Shown one piece after another: positions 1 through 8,778 of a stretch of DNA of 64,000 nt. The stretch's first letter is position 1; each line of letters starts with the position of its first letter. The stretch spans positions 1 to 64,000 of the forward strand of contig DAOTYH010000069.1 in assembly GCA_034435015.1 (NCBI GenBank). Reading direction: 5' to 3'. The position numbers and the translations under genes are program-made. The stretch comes from DAOTYH01 sp034435015. GTDB lineage: Bacteria; Chloroflexota; Anaerolineae; Aggregatilineales; UBA3940. The notes beneath the pieces were generated by a model. It ran no database searches and was not told the origin of the DNA. It was given only the letters and a program-made list of their open reading frames with translations.

Positions 1-1192
1 GGGTAGGGGTGGGGGTGGGCGTGGCAACCATCGAGCCAAGCGCGGCCAGCCCGCCCAGCGCTAGAAATACAATGCATCCCCCTATCACCACAATCCCGCC
101 GATGACCAGGCCGGCAACGGCACAGCCGGACAGCCGCTTCTTGGGTGCTTCAGCGGCAGGCGGCGGCGGGGTATAGGCCGGTATGTCGGTGGGAGCTTGG
201 CGCGCGGCTGGCGTCTGCATGGTCGGGCGCTGGGAAGGCGGCACCGCCGGCGGCGGCGTGTAAGAAGGCGCGGGCGCCGGTACTTCGGCTACAGGGAGGG
301 TAGAGGCGAGGGGCTGTTCTGTAAACTTGGGAACGGCAGGCTGTTGCACAGCGTTTCGAAGTGCTTCAGCCAGCTCGCCGGCTGAGGCATACCGATCATC
401 CGGGTTCTTGGCCATTGCCCGCTTGACCACTTCGGCTACTGCTTCTGGCAGGTCGGGGCGGATGAGGCGGACATCAGGCACAGGCTCTGTCGCATGAGCC
501 ATCATGACGCGCAGGGGTGTTTCCCCTTGATAGGGAAACCTGCCGGTCAACATCTGGTAGAGCGTGACCCCCAGCGCGTACACGTCCACAGCCGGGGTGA
601 CAACTCCCCGGTCGGCCATCTCCGGCGCCATGTAGGCCGGCGTGCCGACGATCCCACTGCCGGTAAGCTGGACGGTTGACTCGGTGATCTTGGCGATACC
701 AAAGTCAGACAGGTAGGCGTTGCCATTCTCATCCAACAGGACGTTGGAGGGCTTAAAGTCGCGGTGGATGACCCCCTTGTTGTGGGCGTGGTCCAGCCCC
801 TCGGCGATTTGGTTGACCAGCCGGACCACCTCGTCAAGCGGCAGGGGGCCTTGCTTGATTCGGTCGGCCAGCGTGCCGCCGGGCATATAGGCCATGACAA
901 TGAAGGGGCGGTCGTTCATCTGGCCGTAATCATAGACGGGCAAGACGCGCGGATGTTGCAGTTCCGCGATGACCTTGACCTCCCGCTCGAAGCGCTGGAG
1001 AAAGCTGGGTTCGTGCAGGAAGTAACGGGGCATGACCTTGATAGCCACTGTCCGTCCGATGGATTTCTGACGGGCAAGGTAAACAGTGGCCATCCCGCCC
1101 TGCCCTAGTTGCCGGCCAATCTCATACTGGCCGAATGTCTGGCCGACTAAGTTATCGGTCTCGTTCTCATTAGGCTGGATGACATCTGGCAT
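1..1192 (-). CDS. Serine/threonine protein kinase, PASTA/Pkn-like, 3' end outside the window
   Basis: Hanks-type Ser/Thr kinase reading leftward off the window edge; 397 residues are visible. The glycine loop (GQGGMATVY, about residues 31-38), VAIK lysine (K52), HRD catalytic aspartate (about D145), DFG aspartate (about D163) and APE motif (MAPE) are all present, so the kinase is predicted to be active. After the kinase domain (about 20-285) comes a proline/alanine-rich linker and one hydrophobic segment near residues 360-390, so an extracytoplasmic sensor domain probably follows beyond the edge. The ATG at 1192 is preceded by a GAGGA-type ribosome site. It faces the same way as the histidine kinase upstream of it but is separated by 268 bases, so it probably has its own promoter. 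Its partner phosphatase could be the PP2C fusion at 21954, but that is only inference. Confidence 0.93.
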   Translation of the reverse strand, partial: MPDVIQPNENETDNLVGQTFGQYEIGRQLGQGGMATVYLARQKSIGRTVAIKVMPRYFLHEPSFLQRFEREVKVIAELQHPRVLPVYDYGQMNDRPFIVMAYMPGGTLADRIKQGPLPLDEVVRLVNQIAEGLDHAHNKGVIHRDFKPSNVLLDENGNAYLSDFGIAKITESTVQLTGSGIVGTPAYMAPEMADRGVVTPAVDVYALGVTLYQMLTGRFPYQGETPLRVMMAHATEPVPDVRLIRPDLPEAVAEVVKRAMAKNPDDRYASAGELAEALRNAVQQPAVPKFTEQPLASTLPVAEVPAPAPSYTPPPAVPPSQRPTMQTPAARQAPTDIPAYTPPPPAAEAPKKRLSGCAVAGLVIGGIVVIGGCIVFLALGGLAALGSMVATPTPTPT

Positions 1193-1460
1193 GCGCTCTT
1201 ATCCTCTTTATTCAGGCCGCCTACACTTTGCCTCTTGGTTGTATAACACGTTCTTCCTCATTACCGCTTCGCTGTGGGTCAGGAAGAGGCAGACCGGGCC
1301 GCCTGCCCGGTATTCCATGCTGGCTTAGTTTGCATCAAGATAAGAAAGGATGCAAGTAGACGGTAAAGGAGGGAGTGGCTAACAGAATGGATATGAAGGG
1401 CTAAAATCGCCTAACCCGTTAACACCATGTCCACCCTTTTGAGCAGTCCCGTAAAGGAAA

Positions 1461-3875
1461 TCAACTGCCGCGGGAGGATGCCTGCTTCTCTGCCGGAGCG
1501 GGCAGGGTGAACCAGAAGGTGCTCCCCTGCCCCGGTTCGCTCTTAACGCTCACCTGTCCGTTGAGGCGGGTGATGATGCGCAACACAATCGAAAGGCCCA
1601 GCCCAAACCCTTTGATCGACTCTCCTTTGTGCAAGCGGGTGAACTCCTCAAACAGGCGGTTTTGTTCTTCTCTGGCGATGCCGATGCCGTTGTCCTCTAC
1701 TTCGTAGCGGGCCATACTGCCCTCCCGCATCCCCCGGATGGCAATGCGGGGGGAAGGATTGTTTTCCCCAATGTACTTGATGGCGTTGTCAATCAGGTTG
1801 GCGAATACCTCCTCCAGCCATGAGGCGTGACCCAGCGCGGGCGGCAGGTCGGGCGCAACCTCGACAGAGATGTGTTGGGCTTCGATGACCTCCCGGAAGC
1901 GCTTCAGCGCATCGTGTACCACGCGGTTCATGTCCACCTCAGCGACCGGAATCTCGCTGGCTTGATGCAGTTTGGCAAGCAACAGCAGGCTCTGGATCAT
2001 GGTGTCCATCTTCTGGGCGAATGTCTCGATGCTCTGTAAGTACTCAGCCGCCAGCTCAGGAGGGGTATTGGCATATTCCGTCCTCAACAGGTTGGCATAG
2101 CCGACGATCACCTGGAGCGGCGCCCGGAGATCATGAGCTACTGTGTAGCTGAAGGCGTCCAGTTCCTGATTGCTTCTTTCCAGCTCTCTGGCATGTTCAC
2201 GGACTGATTCGTAGAGCTGGGCGTTGCGAATGGCAATAGCGGCCTGATCGGCGAAGGCTTGAAGCCGCCGGGCATGAGTCTCGTTGAAAGCACCCACTTC
2301 TCTGCTGTAGAGGTTGAGAAAGCCAATAACCTCATCGCCTAACTGGATGGGTGCGCCTGCAAAAGAGCGAATCCAGTAGCTGTTTTCTCTCTCCCAGCCC
2401 GGATAGGCGTGGACGTCCTCAATAGTCAGGGAGCGGCCTGTCTGATACATCTCATGCAGGTTGGGGGTTGCGGCAACCGGCAGGCGTATGAGGGGGGGTG
2501 CCTGCCCTTTGATCTCCTCGATGTACTCTCTGGTGCGGATAGAGACTGCCTCATCTCCCTGAATCAGCAGGATGACTGATGCATCATGGGGGACAACCCG
2601 CCCTACGCTGTCGAGGATATGGTCAAACACCTTGTCTAGATCGAGGGTACTGCCGGCAGTCAGGGCGGCGTCATGCAGAGCCTCGATCAGCATATGCTGT
2701 TCCCGTTCTGCCTTTTGTGCTCTGACCTGCTCGGTGATGTCACGGGCGACCACTGCCACGCCGTCCGGCGAGGGATAGATGTTCACCTCAAGGTAGTATT
2801 CCCGGCCTTTGAACCTGAAGGGAGCTACCATAATGCGGGACTGCTGGGTTTCCATCACCTCCCGGTAGAGGAGAGCGGCCTGCTTATCTTTCTCCCCTTG
2901 GAAGACCTCAAAGAGCGTTTTGCCGATGGCCTCGTGGGCTGGAATACCTGTCATCTCCTCGCTGGCCTTGTTCCAGTAGGTGTAGCGGAGGTCGCGGTCG
3001 AGGGCAAAGAATATATCGGTGATGCTGTCAGTCAGTGCCCGGTAACGTGCTTCACTTTCGCGGAGCGCTTTCTCTGTGCGGCGCAGATCAGAGATGTCGG
3101 AGGCAATACACAGGATGCCGTCCGGGATGGGGTAGGCCCGTACCTCATATGTTCCCGGCAATCCCCCGGGCAACAGAGACCCTTCCATGGTGAAACGGCG
3201 CGGCTGGCCGGTCTCCATGACCTGCCGGTAGGCCTTAAACTGCACCGTCTCTTCAATGCCCGGATGGAGGGTAAACAAGTCGCGGCCCAGCAGTTCTTCT
3301 TCCTCCAGGCGGGTGGCACGTGAGGCGGCCTGATTGGCATGAGTATAACGCCACTCGCTGTCAATGATGTAACAGATGTCGGTGATGCCGTTGAAAATCT
3401 GGCGGTAGCGTGCCTCGCTCTCTTGAAGGGCCTGCATGGCTCTGGCGTGATCAGTTACATCAATCGCCATGATCTGGATGGCCGGCCTGCCGCGGTAGGC
3501 CGCCGGCGTGAAGGTGACATCAGCCACCACTTCCTGACCGTCCAGCCGGGTAATTCTCTGCATGGGGAAGCTCTGCGGCGTCCCGCTCTGCTCGAGTGCG
3601 GTGAGCGATGCCTTGCACTGATCACGTTTTTCAGGCGCGGCAAAGTCAGCCAGCGGCCTGCCAAGCAGATCAGATGCCTGCTGAGCGCCTGCCAGCTTGA
3701 CCCCAGCCGGGTTGATATAGACGAGCCGCCCCTTATAACAGAGAGCGGTCGCTACCGGGGAATATTCAGTTAAGCGGCGGTAGAATTTCTCGCCCTGCGG
3801 GAGAGAATGTGAAGGGTGGGATGGAGTCTCAGGCAGGTGCGAGTTGATGGTGTCGTCCGGCCCTGACGTTGTCAT
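1461..3875 (-). CDS. Cytoplasmic PAS-PAS-PAS-GAF sensor histidine kinase
   Basis: Soluble multi-sensor histidine kinase of 804 residues with no membrane segment. Order: three PAS domains (about 30-145, 150-260, 270-380), one GAF domain (about 395-555), HisKA with the H-box AHDLRAPL, and an HATPase domain ending GQGSTFWFTLPAP. The reading frame stays open to a TTG at 3920, but the ATG at 3875 has a GGGAG ribosome site 7 bases upstream and is preferred. The C-terminal half closely resembles the next kinase upstream on the same strand (4037-5665), suggesting tandem duplication. No response regulator lies next to it, so it is an orphan; its signal is unknown. Confidence 0.93.
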   Translation of the reverse strand: MTTSGPDDTINSHLPETPSHPSHSLPQGEKFYRRLTEYSPVATALCYKGRLVYINPAGVKLAGAQQASDLLGRPLADFAAPEKRDQCKASLTALEQSGTPQSFPMQRITRLDGQEVVADVTFTPAAYRGRPAIQIMAIDVTDHARAMQALQESEARYRQIFNGITDICYIIDSEWRYTHANQAASRATRLEEEELLGRDLFTLHPGIEETVQFKAYRQVMETGQPRRFTMEGSLLPGGLPGTYEVRAYPIPDGILCIASDISDLRRTEKALRESEARYRALTDSITDIFFALDRDLRYTYWNKASEEMTGIPAHEAIGKTLFEVFQGEKDKQAALLYREVMETQQSRIMVAPFRFKGREYYLEVNIYPSPDGVAVVARDITEQVRAQKAEREQHMLIEALHDAALTAGSTLDLDKVFDHILDSVGRVVPHDASVILLIQGDEAVSIRTREYIEEIKGQAPPLIRLPVAATPNLHEMYQTGRSLTIEDVHAYPGWERENSYWIRSFAGAPIQLGDEVIGFLNLYSREVGAFNETHARRLQAFADQAAIAIRNAQLYESVREHARELERSNQELDAFSYTVAHDLRAPLQVIVGYANLLRTEYANTPPELAAEYLQSIETFAQKMDTMIQSLLLLAKLHQASEIPVAEVDMNRVVHDALKRFREVIEAQHISVEVAPDLPPALGHASWLEEVFANLIDNAIKYIGENNPSPRIAIRGMREGSMARYEVEDNGIGIAREEQNRLFEEFTRLHKGESIKGFGLGLSIVLRIITRLNGQVSVKSEPGQGSTFWFTLPAPAEKQASSRGS

Positions 3876-4036
3876 GCACTGCTCCCAGCCGCTGCCCCAT
3901 GCGGCTAAGGCAGGGGGCAATTTCGGACTTCCATCATCATTATACCGGTCTATATCTCTGTGCGCAGGCTTTTTTAGCCTGTTGGGTGTTACGGATCAGT
4001 TACAACAGCGGGCCGGAAGATTGGTTCACGCCTCTT

Positions 4037-5665
4037 TCAGGGGGCAGGGAGAGTGAACCAAAAGATACTGCCCTGTCCGGGTGTGCTGATCACACCTACC
4101 TCGCCGTTGAGCTTGGTAATGATACGCTGAACGATGGAAAGTCCCAGCCCAGAGCCGCCTATTGCCTCACGATGAAAGCGGGCAAACATCTCAAACACGC
4201 GGGGCTGATCCTCAGGGGTGATGCCCGTGCCGTTGTCCTCAACCTCATAGCGGACTTGTTTGCCCTGTCGTATCCCCCGGATCACGATGCGCGGGGCAGG
4301 GTTCTCATCCCCGATGTATTTGATGGCGTTGTCAATCAGGTTGGCAAAGACATGCTCCAGCCATGGCCTGAAACCCAGCACTGCCGGCAGTTCCGAGGCT
4401 GTTTCAAAGACAAAGCCCCGTTCTTCAAGCCGCTCTCTGAACTGTTCCCGTACCGACTCGATGACATCCCACATCAGCACGGTCTCCGGCTGAACTTCTG
4501 CCCGGCTGAGCTTCGACAGCGTCAGGATGTTTTCGATGATGTCCCTCATCTTGAAAGCGTAAGCCTCAATCGTGGCCAGATATGTCTGGATGTCGGGGGG
4601 AACAACCTCGGCGAAATCTGTGCGTAACAGGTTGGTATAGCCTACCACCACCTGAAGGGGGGCTTTCAGGTCATGGGCTACTGTGTGGCTGAATGCATCC
4701 AGCTCTTTGTTGCTCTGTTCGAGTTCAGCAGTGTAGCGGCGGGCTGTCTCGTACAGACGGGCGTTGCGGATGGCAATGGCGGCTTGATCGGCGAAGGCTT
4801 GCAGGCGCTCAGCGTGGGAGGCATTGAAAAAGCCCGGCGTGAGACTGTCCACATTGAGGAAGCCGATCACCTCGCCTTCGAGCACAATGGGGGCGGCGGC
4901 ATATGAATACTGCCAGTAGCCGTTGGTAAACAGAATCCAGCCGGAGTACGTCCGCACATCGGGAATGCTCATGGGGCGGCCCGTCTCGACCATATGGCGC
5001 AGGTTAGGCGTCTCTGAAACCGAGAAGCACAGCTCGGTCAGCGGTTTATGACGTTCCGGCGGGTAGCCCTTGAAGCGCACCACACGGGCTGTGCCCCCTT
5101 CGATCAACATGACGTTGGCGGCATCGTGCGGCACTACGCGTTCGATATTTTCTAGGATGCGATCCAGCACCTCGTTCAGGTCGAGGGTGCTGGTGAGCAG
5201 GGCGGCTGTGTCGCGCAGAGCTTCCATTTCTTGTTGGGCCTGCTCCATCCGGATGCAGTCGGTGATGTCCCGGCAGGTGACGAGCAGGCAGGCCGGCGGG
5301 TCTCCCTCCAGAGACAGCCGCTGTACGGTTGTCTCTGAGATGAAAGTTGAACCATCCTTGCGCATCCGCTCAACCCGTTTGAGGCGGGTTTTCCCTTTGA
5401 CAGCCTCTCTAAGCATGGGGCGCATGGCGGACTGCCATGCCTGTTTGGGGTGGCAGACGGCCATCTGCCGCCCGGTCAGTTCGTCAGCGGTGCTGTAGCC
5501 GTGCAGAGTTGCCCAAGACGGGTTGGCATACAGCACCACGCCGTCCGGGTCGCAGACGGCAATGCCTTCCTCCAATTGGTGGACGATCTGACTAAAGGTG
5601 TGTTCGAGGAAGGCCCTGTTCAGGGATGACGGCTCACCCTGTGTATCGGGCTGTGAATGCTCCAT
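4037..5665 (-). CDS. Cytoplasmic PAS-GAF sensor histidine kinase
   Basis: Sensor kinase of 542 residues: PAS (about 15-135), GAF (about 150-310), HisKA with H-box AHDLKAPL (about 325-395), HATPase with N and G boxes (about 430-540). No transmembrane segment. The frame is open to a TTG at 5785, but that stretch overlaps AT-rich promoter-like sequence and reads poorly; the ATG at 5665 has an AGGG ribosome site 8 bases upstream. The GAF domain contains the motif RVVPHDAANVMLIE, shared in slightly altered form with the kinases at 1461 and 9834, so the three form a local paralogous set. It is divergent from the hemerythrin gene (5916), which could hint at a redox or oxygen signal, but nothing in the sequence proves that. 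Confidence 0.92.
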   Translation of the reverse strand: MEHSQPDTQGEPSSLNRAFLEHTFSQIVHQLEEGIAVCDPDGVVLYANPSWATLHGYSTADELTGRQMAVCHPKQAWQSAMRPMLREAVKGKTRLKRVERMRKDGSTFISETTVQRLSLEGDPPACLLVTCRDITDCIRMEQAQQEMEALRDTAALLTSTLDLNEVLDRILENIERVVPHDAANVMLIEGGTARVVRFKGYPPERHKPLTELCFSVSETPNLRHMVETGRPMSIPDVRTYSGWILFTNGYWQYSYAAAPIVLEGEVIGFLNVDSLTPGFFNASHAERLQAFADQAAIAIRNARLYETARRYTAELEQSNKELDAFSHTVAHDLKAPLQVVVGYTNLLRTDFAEVVPPDIQTYLATIEAYAFKMRDIIENILTLSKLSRAEVQPETVLMWDVIESVREQFRERLEERGFVFETASELPAVLGFRPWLEHVFANLIDNAIKYIGDENPAPRIVIRGIRQGKQVRYEVEDNGTGITPEDQPRVFEMFARFHREAIGGSGLGLSIVQRIITKLNGEVGVISTPGQGSIFWFTLPAP

Positions 5666-5848
5666 GTGTGCGGCCCTGTGTGTTCCCTGTGCCAGTGAAG
5701 AGGAACAAATACCTTGACATTCTATTTTAATGTATCTTTGTCTGGTAATCCATAGGTTCACTTTAGTATTGTAACATGACTGCAAGGTTTAGAGAGCCGC
5801 TGTGTGCTCCTGGCGGCCTGGTTTCCTTCGGCGTCTTTGGTCTTCTGC

Positions 5849-5876
5849 TTGCGCGTCATCGCGGGACTTGCATAAT
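5849..5876 (+). promoter_or_regulatory. Candidate promoter of the hemerythrin gene
   Basis: TTGCGC, a 16-base spacer and CATAAT lie about 40 bases ahead of the ATG at 5916. The match to the housekeeping consensus is moderate. The region 5666-5915 is the shared upstream region of two divergent genes and must hold a second promoter facing left. Confidence 0.4.
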
Positions 5877-5915
5877 AGGGTTTCAGTCATGAGTTAGATC
5901 AACGAGCGGGATGCA

Positions 5916-6329
5916 ATGGCAAAAATACTCTGGGATGAGTCAATGGCAACGGGTCTGCCCGAAATAGACGGACAACACAAGGAACTTCTGGAGAAGCTCA
6001 ATGAGCTTTCAGAGGCTATTGAACAGCGCAAGGGCAGGCAGAGAGCAGGCGAGCTTCTCGACTTTTTGCAGTTCTATGCCGCATGGCATTTTGAACGCGA
6101 AGAAGCCTGTATGGAGAAGTATCACTGCCCGCTGGCTAACGCGAATAAGCAGGGGCATCAGGAGTTTCTGCGCCGCTTTGGCGAGCTTCACCAACTGTAT
6201 GAGGAGACCGGCCTGGACACGGCGGCGGCGCAGGAAGTCTACCGCCGGCTGTTGGACTGGGTCGTCAACCACATCTTGAGGATTGATACCAGTCTGGCGG
6301 TGTGTGTGCCGGATTCGGAGAAGGGGTAA
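5916..6329 (+). CDS. Bacteriohemerythrin with one iron ligand replaced
   Basis: Single-domain hemerythrin of 137 residues, a four-helix bundle that normally binds a di-iron site and O2. The expected ligands H21 (IDGQHKE), H58 and E62 (HFEREE), H81, H119 and D124 (NHILRID) are present. The ligand that is usually His four residues before H81 (HxxxH) is Asn here, N77. That may change iron affinity or O2 chemistry. Length and ligand spacing otherwise fit the family. The gene is monocistronic, divergent from a PAS-GAF kinase, and ends in a strong hairpin terminator. A role in O2 storage, delivery or sensing is inferred from the family only. Confidence 0.93.
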   Translation: MAKILWDESMATGLPEIDGQHKELLEKLNELSEAIEQRKGRQRAGELLDFLQFYAAWHFEREEACMEKYHCPLANANKQGHQEFLRRFGELHQLYEETGLDTAAAQEVYRRLLDWVVNHILRIDTSLAVCVPDSEKG

Positions 6330-6355
6330 GGCAGAGAGAGACCTTCGGCAGGATG

Positions 6356-6398
6356 ACAGTGCGGTGTGGAGGGTCTGCCCACACCGCACTGTTGTTTT
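6356..6398. terminator. Bidirectional hairpin terminator
   Basis: A perfect 14-bp stem (6356-6369 with 6379-6392) with a 9-base loop, followed by TGTTTTC on the plus strand. It sits between the convergent hemerythrin and E2 genes and probably serves both. Confidence 0.85.
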
Positions 6399-6437
6399 CA
6401 CGGAGGAGTCGGGCCGGCAAGACTGCCGGCGGAGATG

Positions 6438-7685
6438 TCACATCAGCATCCTGAGGGGGTCTTCGAGAATCTGCTTGACCCGTTGCATAAACCGGGCCGC
6501 CTCTGCCCCGTCTGTGACGCGGTGATCGGCGCTGAGCGTCATCTTCATCCGCCAGCCAACGCTTACTGTCCCGTCTTCCTGCACAACCGGCACGCGCCGC
6601 GCCGTCCCGACCGCCAGGATGGCCGCCGCCGGCGGGTTGATGATGGCCGCGAAGTTTTCTACATCAAAGCCGCCCAGATTAGAGACACTGAAGGTCTCAC
6701 CTTCAACATCCTCCGGCTTGATCCTGCCCTCACGGGCGCGGGCGATCAGAGCGCGGTGGGTGAAGGCCATCACCGTCAGAGGGGTGCGGTCGGCGTCCTG
6801 ACTGACCACGTTGATCAGCCCCTCATCCAGCGCAACGGCAATCCCGATATTGATTCGGGCATGGCGGATGAGCGTGTCGCCGTTGAAGGACGAGTTCAGG
6901 TTCGGGAACTCGCGCAGGGCCAGCGCCGCCGCTTTAATGATCATGTCATTGACTGAGACCTTCTTGTCCTCTGAGTCGATCCGTGCGTTCAAGTCGGCAC
7001 GCAGTTCCATAGCCGCCCCCATATCCACTTCCGTTGTAATGTAGAAGTGGGGGATGGTGGTCTTGCTCTCGACCATACGCGCCGCAATGCGGGCACGCAT
7101 GCGGGGGGTGGGGATCACCTCGTCCCTGGCGCTGACCGCAACGGGTGTCAGAACAGGCGGCACAGGAGCGGGTACGCTGACCCCTTGAAAGGCCTCTATA
7201 TCAGCCTTGACAATCCGGCCCTGCGGCCCGGTGCCGGTTACCTGCCGGATGTCTATGCCGCGCTCCTCGGCCAGCCGGCGAGCCAGCGGACTGGCCCGCA
7301 CGCCCTCCGGCAAGCCGGAGCCGTCATCGCCGGTTGCCGGTGCCGGCACGGCGGGCGCCGGTGAGGGTGCGGCAGGCGCCTGAACAGGTGCACCGCCCTC
7401 TTGGGCGGCTTGTGCTACCCCCAGCGCGGCCAGATCAACGGCCTCGCCCGGCTCGCCGACTACGGCAATCGGCGCACCAATAGGGACCCAGTCCCCTTCG
7501 TTAACCAGCAGGCTCAGTATCGTGCCGCTGACGAATGCCTCGACCTCGACAGTAGCCTTATCGGACTCGATCTCGGCGATGATCTCGCCTGTCTTAACCG
7601 TATCGCCGACCTGCTTGACCCATTTGACAAGCTGGCCCTCTCGCATGTCAAAGCCCAGCTTGGGCATATTGACCAGTTCTGCCAT
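6438..7685 (-). CDS. pdhC: Dihydrolipoamide acyltransferase (E2) of a 2-oxoacid dehydrogenase complex
   Basis: E2 core of a pyruvate/branched-chain type dehydrogenase, 415 residues. One N-terminal lipoyl domain with the lipoylated lysine in ESDKATVE (K43), an Ala/Pro-rich linker, a peripheral-subunit-binding domain (about 120-155), and the acyltransferase domain with catalytic HRVTDGA near the C-terminus. The open frame extends upstream, but the ATG at 7685 has an AAGGGGAC ribosome site and starts exactly at the lipoyl domain. It is third in an E1 alpha-E1 beta-E2 operon, 76 bases after E1 beta. Substrate (pyruvate versus another 2-oxoacid or acetoin) cannot be decided from the sequence alone. 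Confidence 0.95.
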   Translation of the reverse strand: MAELVNMPKLGFDMREGQLVKWVKQVGDTVKTGEIIAEIESDKATVEVEAFVSGTILSLLVNEGDWVPIGAPIAVVGEPGEAVDLAALGVAQAAQEGGAPVQAPAAPSPAPAVPAPATGDDGSGLPEGVRASPLARRLAEERGIDIRQVTGTGPQGRIVKADIEAFQGVSVPAPVPPVLTPVAVSARDEVIPTPRMRARIAARMVESKTTIPHFYITTEVDMGAAMELRADLNARIDSEDKKVSVNDMIIKAAALALREFPNLNSSFNGDTLIRHARINIGIAVALDEGLINVVSQDADRTPLTVMAFTHRALIARAREGRIKPEDVEGETFSVSNLGGFDVENFAAIINPPAAAILAVGTARRVPVVQEDGTVSVGWRMKMTLSADHRVTDGAEAARFMQRVKQILEDPLRMLM

Positions 7686-7761
7686 GTTGTCCCCTTTTCC
7701 AAGAATCCATCTACCGACCGGGCAGGGAGCGGTGTTCCGCTGTATGCCCGCCGGTCCGGGA

Positions 7762-8778
7762 TCACAAAATCTCTTTGACGGCCCGAATAACCTTCTGAGC
7801 GTTGGGCAAAGCGCTCTGTTCCAATTCGCGTGAGTAGGGCAACGGCACATCCTCTGTGGAGACACGCTTGACCGGCGCGTCCATCCAGTCGAATGCTTCC
7901 TCCTGAATGCGGGCGGCTGCCTCTGCGCCGACACCGTACAGGGCATGTGCCTCCTCGACGACCACACAGCGGTTAGTCTTCTTGAAGCTCTGGATGACCA
8001 GCCCGATGTCGAGCGGGCGCAAGGAGCGCAGATCAACTACCTCAGCGCTGATGCCCTCCTTCTCTAACTGCTTAGCGGCGTCCAGCGCGACATGCACCAT
8101 CTTGGCGTAGCTGACGAGGGTTACATCTTTGCCTTCACGCTTGACGTCGGCTGTGCCGAGCGGAACGGTGTAATCACCGACCGGCACTTCGCCGCGTGTC
8201 TGGTAGAGGGTGCTGTGCTCGACGAACATCACTGGATTATCCTGCCTCAGCGCGGCCTTGAGCATCCCCTTAGCGTCATGGGGCGTGGAAGGCACAACCA
8301 CCATCAGGCCGGGGAAGTGCGCAAACAGATGTTCCGGGCTGTGTGAGTGCGTCGCGCCGAGCTGTCTTCCGCCGCCGGTGGTAGTGCGGACAACCAGCGG
8401 TACGGTAAACTGTCCGCCAAACATGTAACGGGCTTTGGCGGCATGGTTGATCAGCGCGTCGAAGGCAAGGAAGGCAAAGTTGATGGTCATGATCTCGGCT
8501 ACAGGGCGCAGACCGTTCATGGCCGCCCCGACTGCTGTCCCGACAATGGCCTGCTCGGCGATAGGGGTATCACGGACACGCTTCTCGCCAAAATGATCAA
8601 TAAATCCGCGCGTGACGGCATAGGTGCCGCCCCATACGCCGACCTCTTCTCCCATGATGAAGATACGCTCGTCGCGCTCCATCTCCTCCCACAGGGCATC
8701 CGAGATGGCCTCGCGGAATGTCTTGATGACTTTTTCCCCGCTGGCGGCGGGTGTGGCAATGGTGCTAGACAGTGACAT
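7762..8778 (-). CDS. pdhB: 2-oxoacid dehydrogenase E1 component, beta subunit
   Basis: Transketolase-like pyrimidine-binding and C-terminal domains of a heterotetrameric E1, 338 residues. Family landmarks such as FIMGEEVG, the DTPIAE segment and FVEHSTLY are present. The frame is open further upstream within E1 alpha, but the ATG at 8778 has a GGAGGAG ribosome site 10 bases ahead, leaving a 14-base overlap with the end of E1 alpha and suggesting translational coupling. Together with E1 alpha it decarboxylates the 2-oxoacid using thiamine diphosphate and loads the acyl group on the E2 lipoyl arm. Confidence 0.95.
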   Translation of the reverse strand: MSLSSTIATPAASGEKVIKTFREAISDALWEEMERDERIFIMGEEVGVWGGTYAVTRGFIDHFGEKRVRDTPIAEQAIVGTAVGAAMNGLRPVAEIMTINFAFLAFDALINHAAKARYMFGGQFTVPLVVRTTTGGGRQLGATHSHSPEHLFAHFPGLMVVVPSTPHDAKGMLKAALRQDNPVMFVEHSTLYQTRGEVPVGDYTVPLGTADVKREGKDVTLVSYAKMVHVALDAAKQLEKEGISAEVVDLRSLRPLDIGLVIQSFKKTNRCVVVEEAHALYGVGAEAAARIQEEAFDWMDAPVKRVSTEDVPLPYSRELEQSALPNAQKVIRAVKEIL

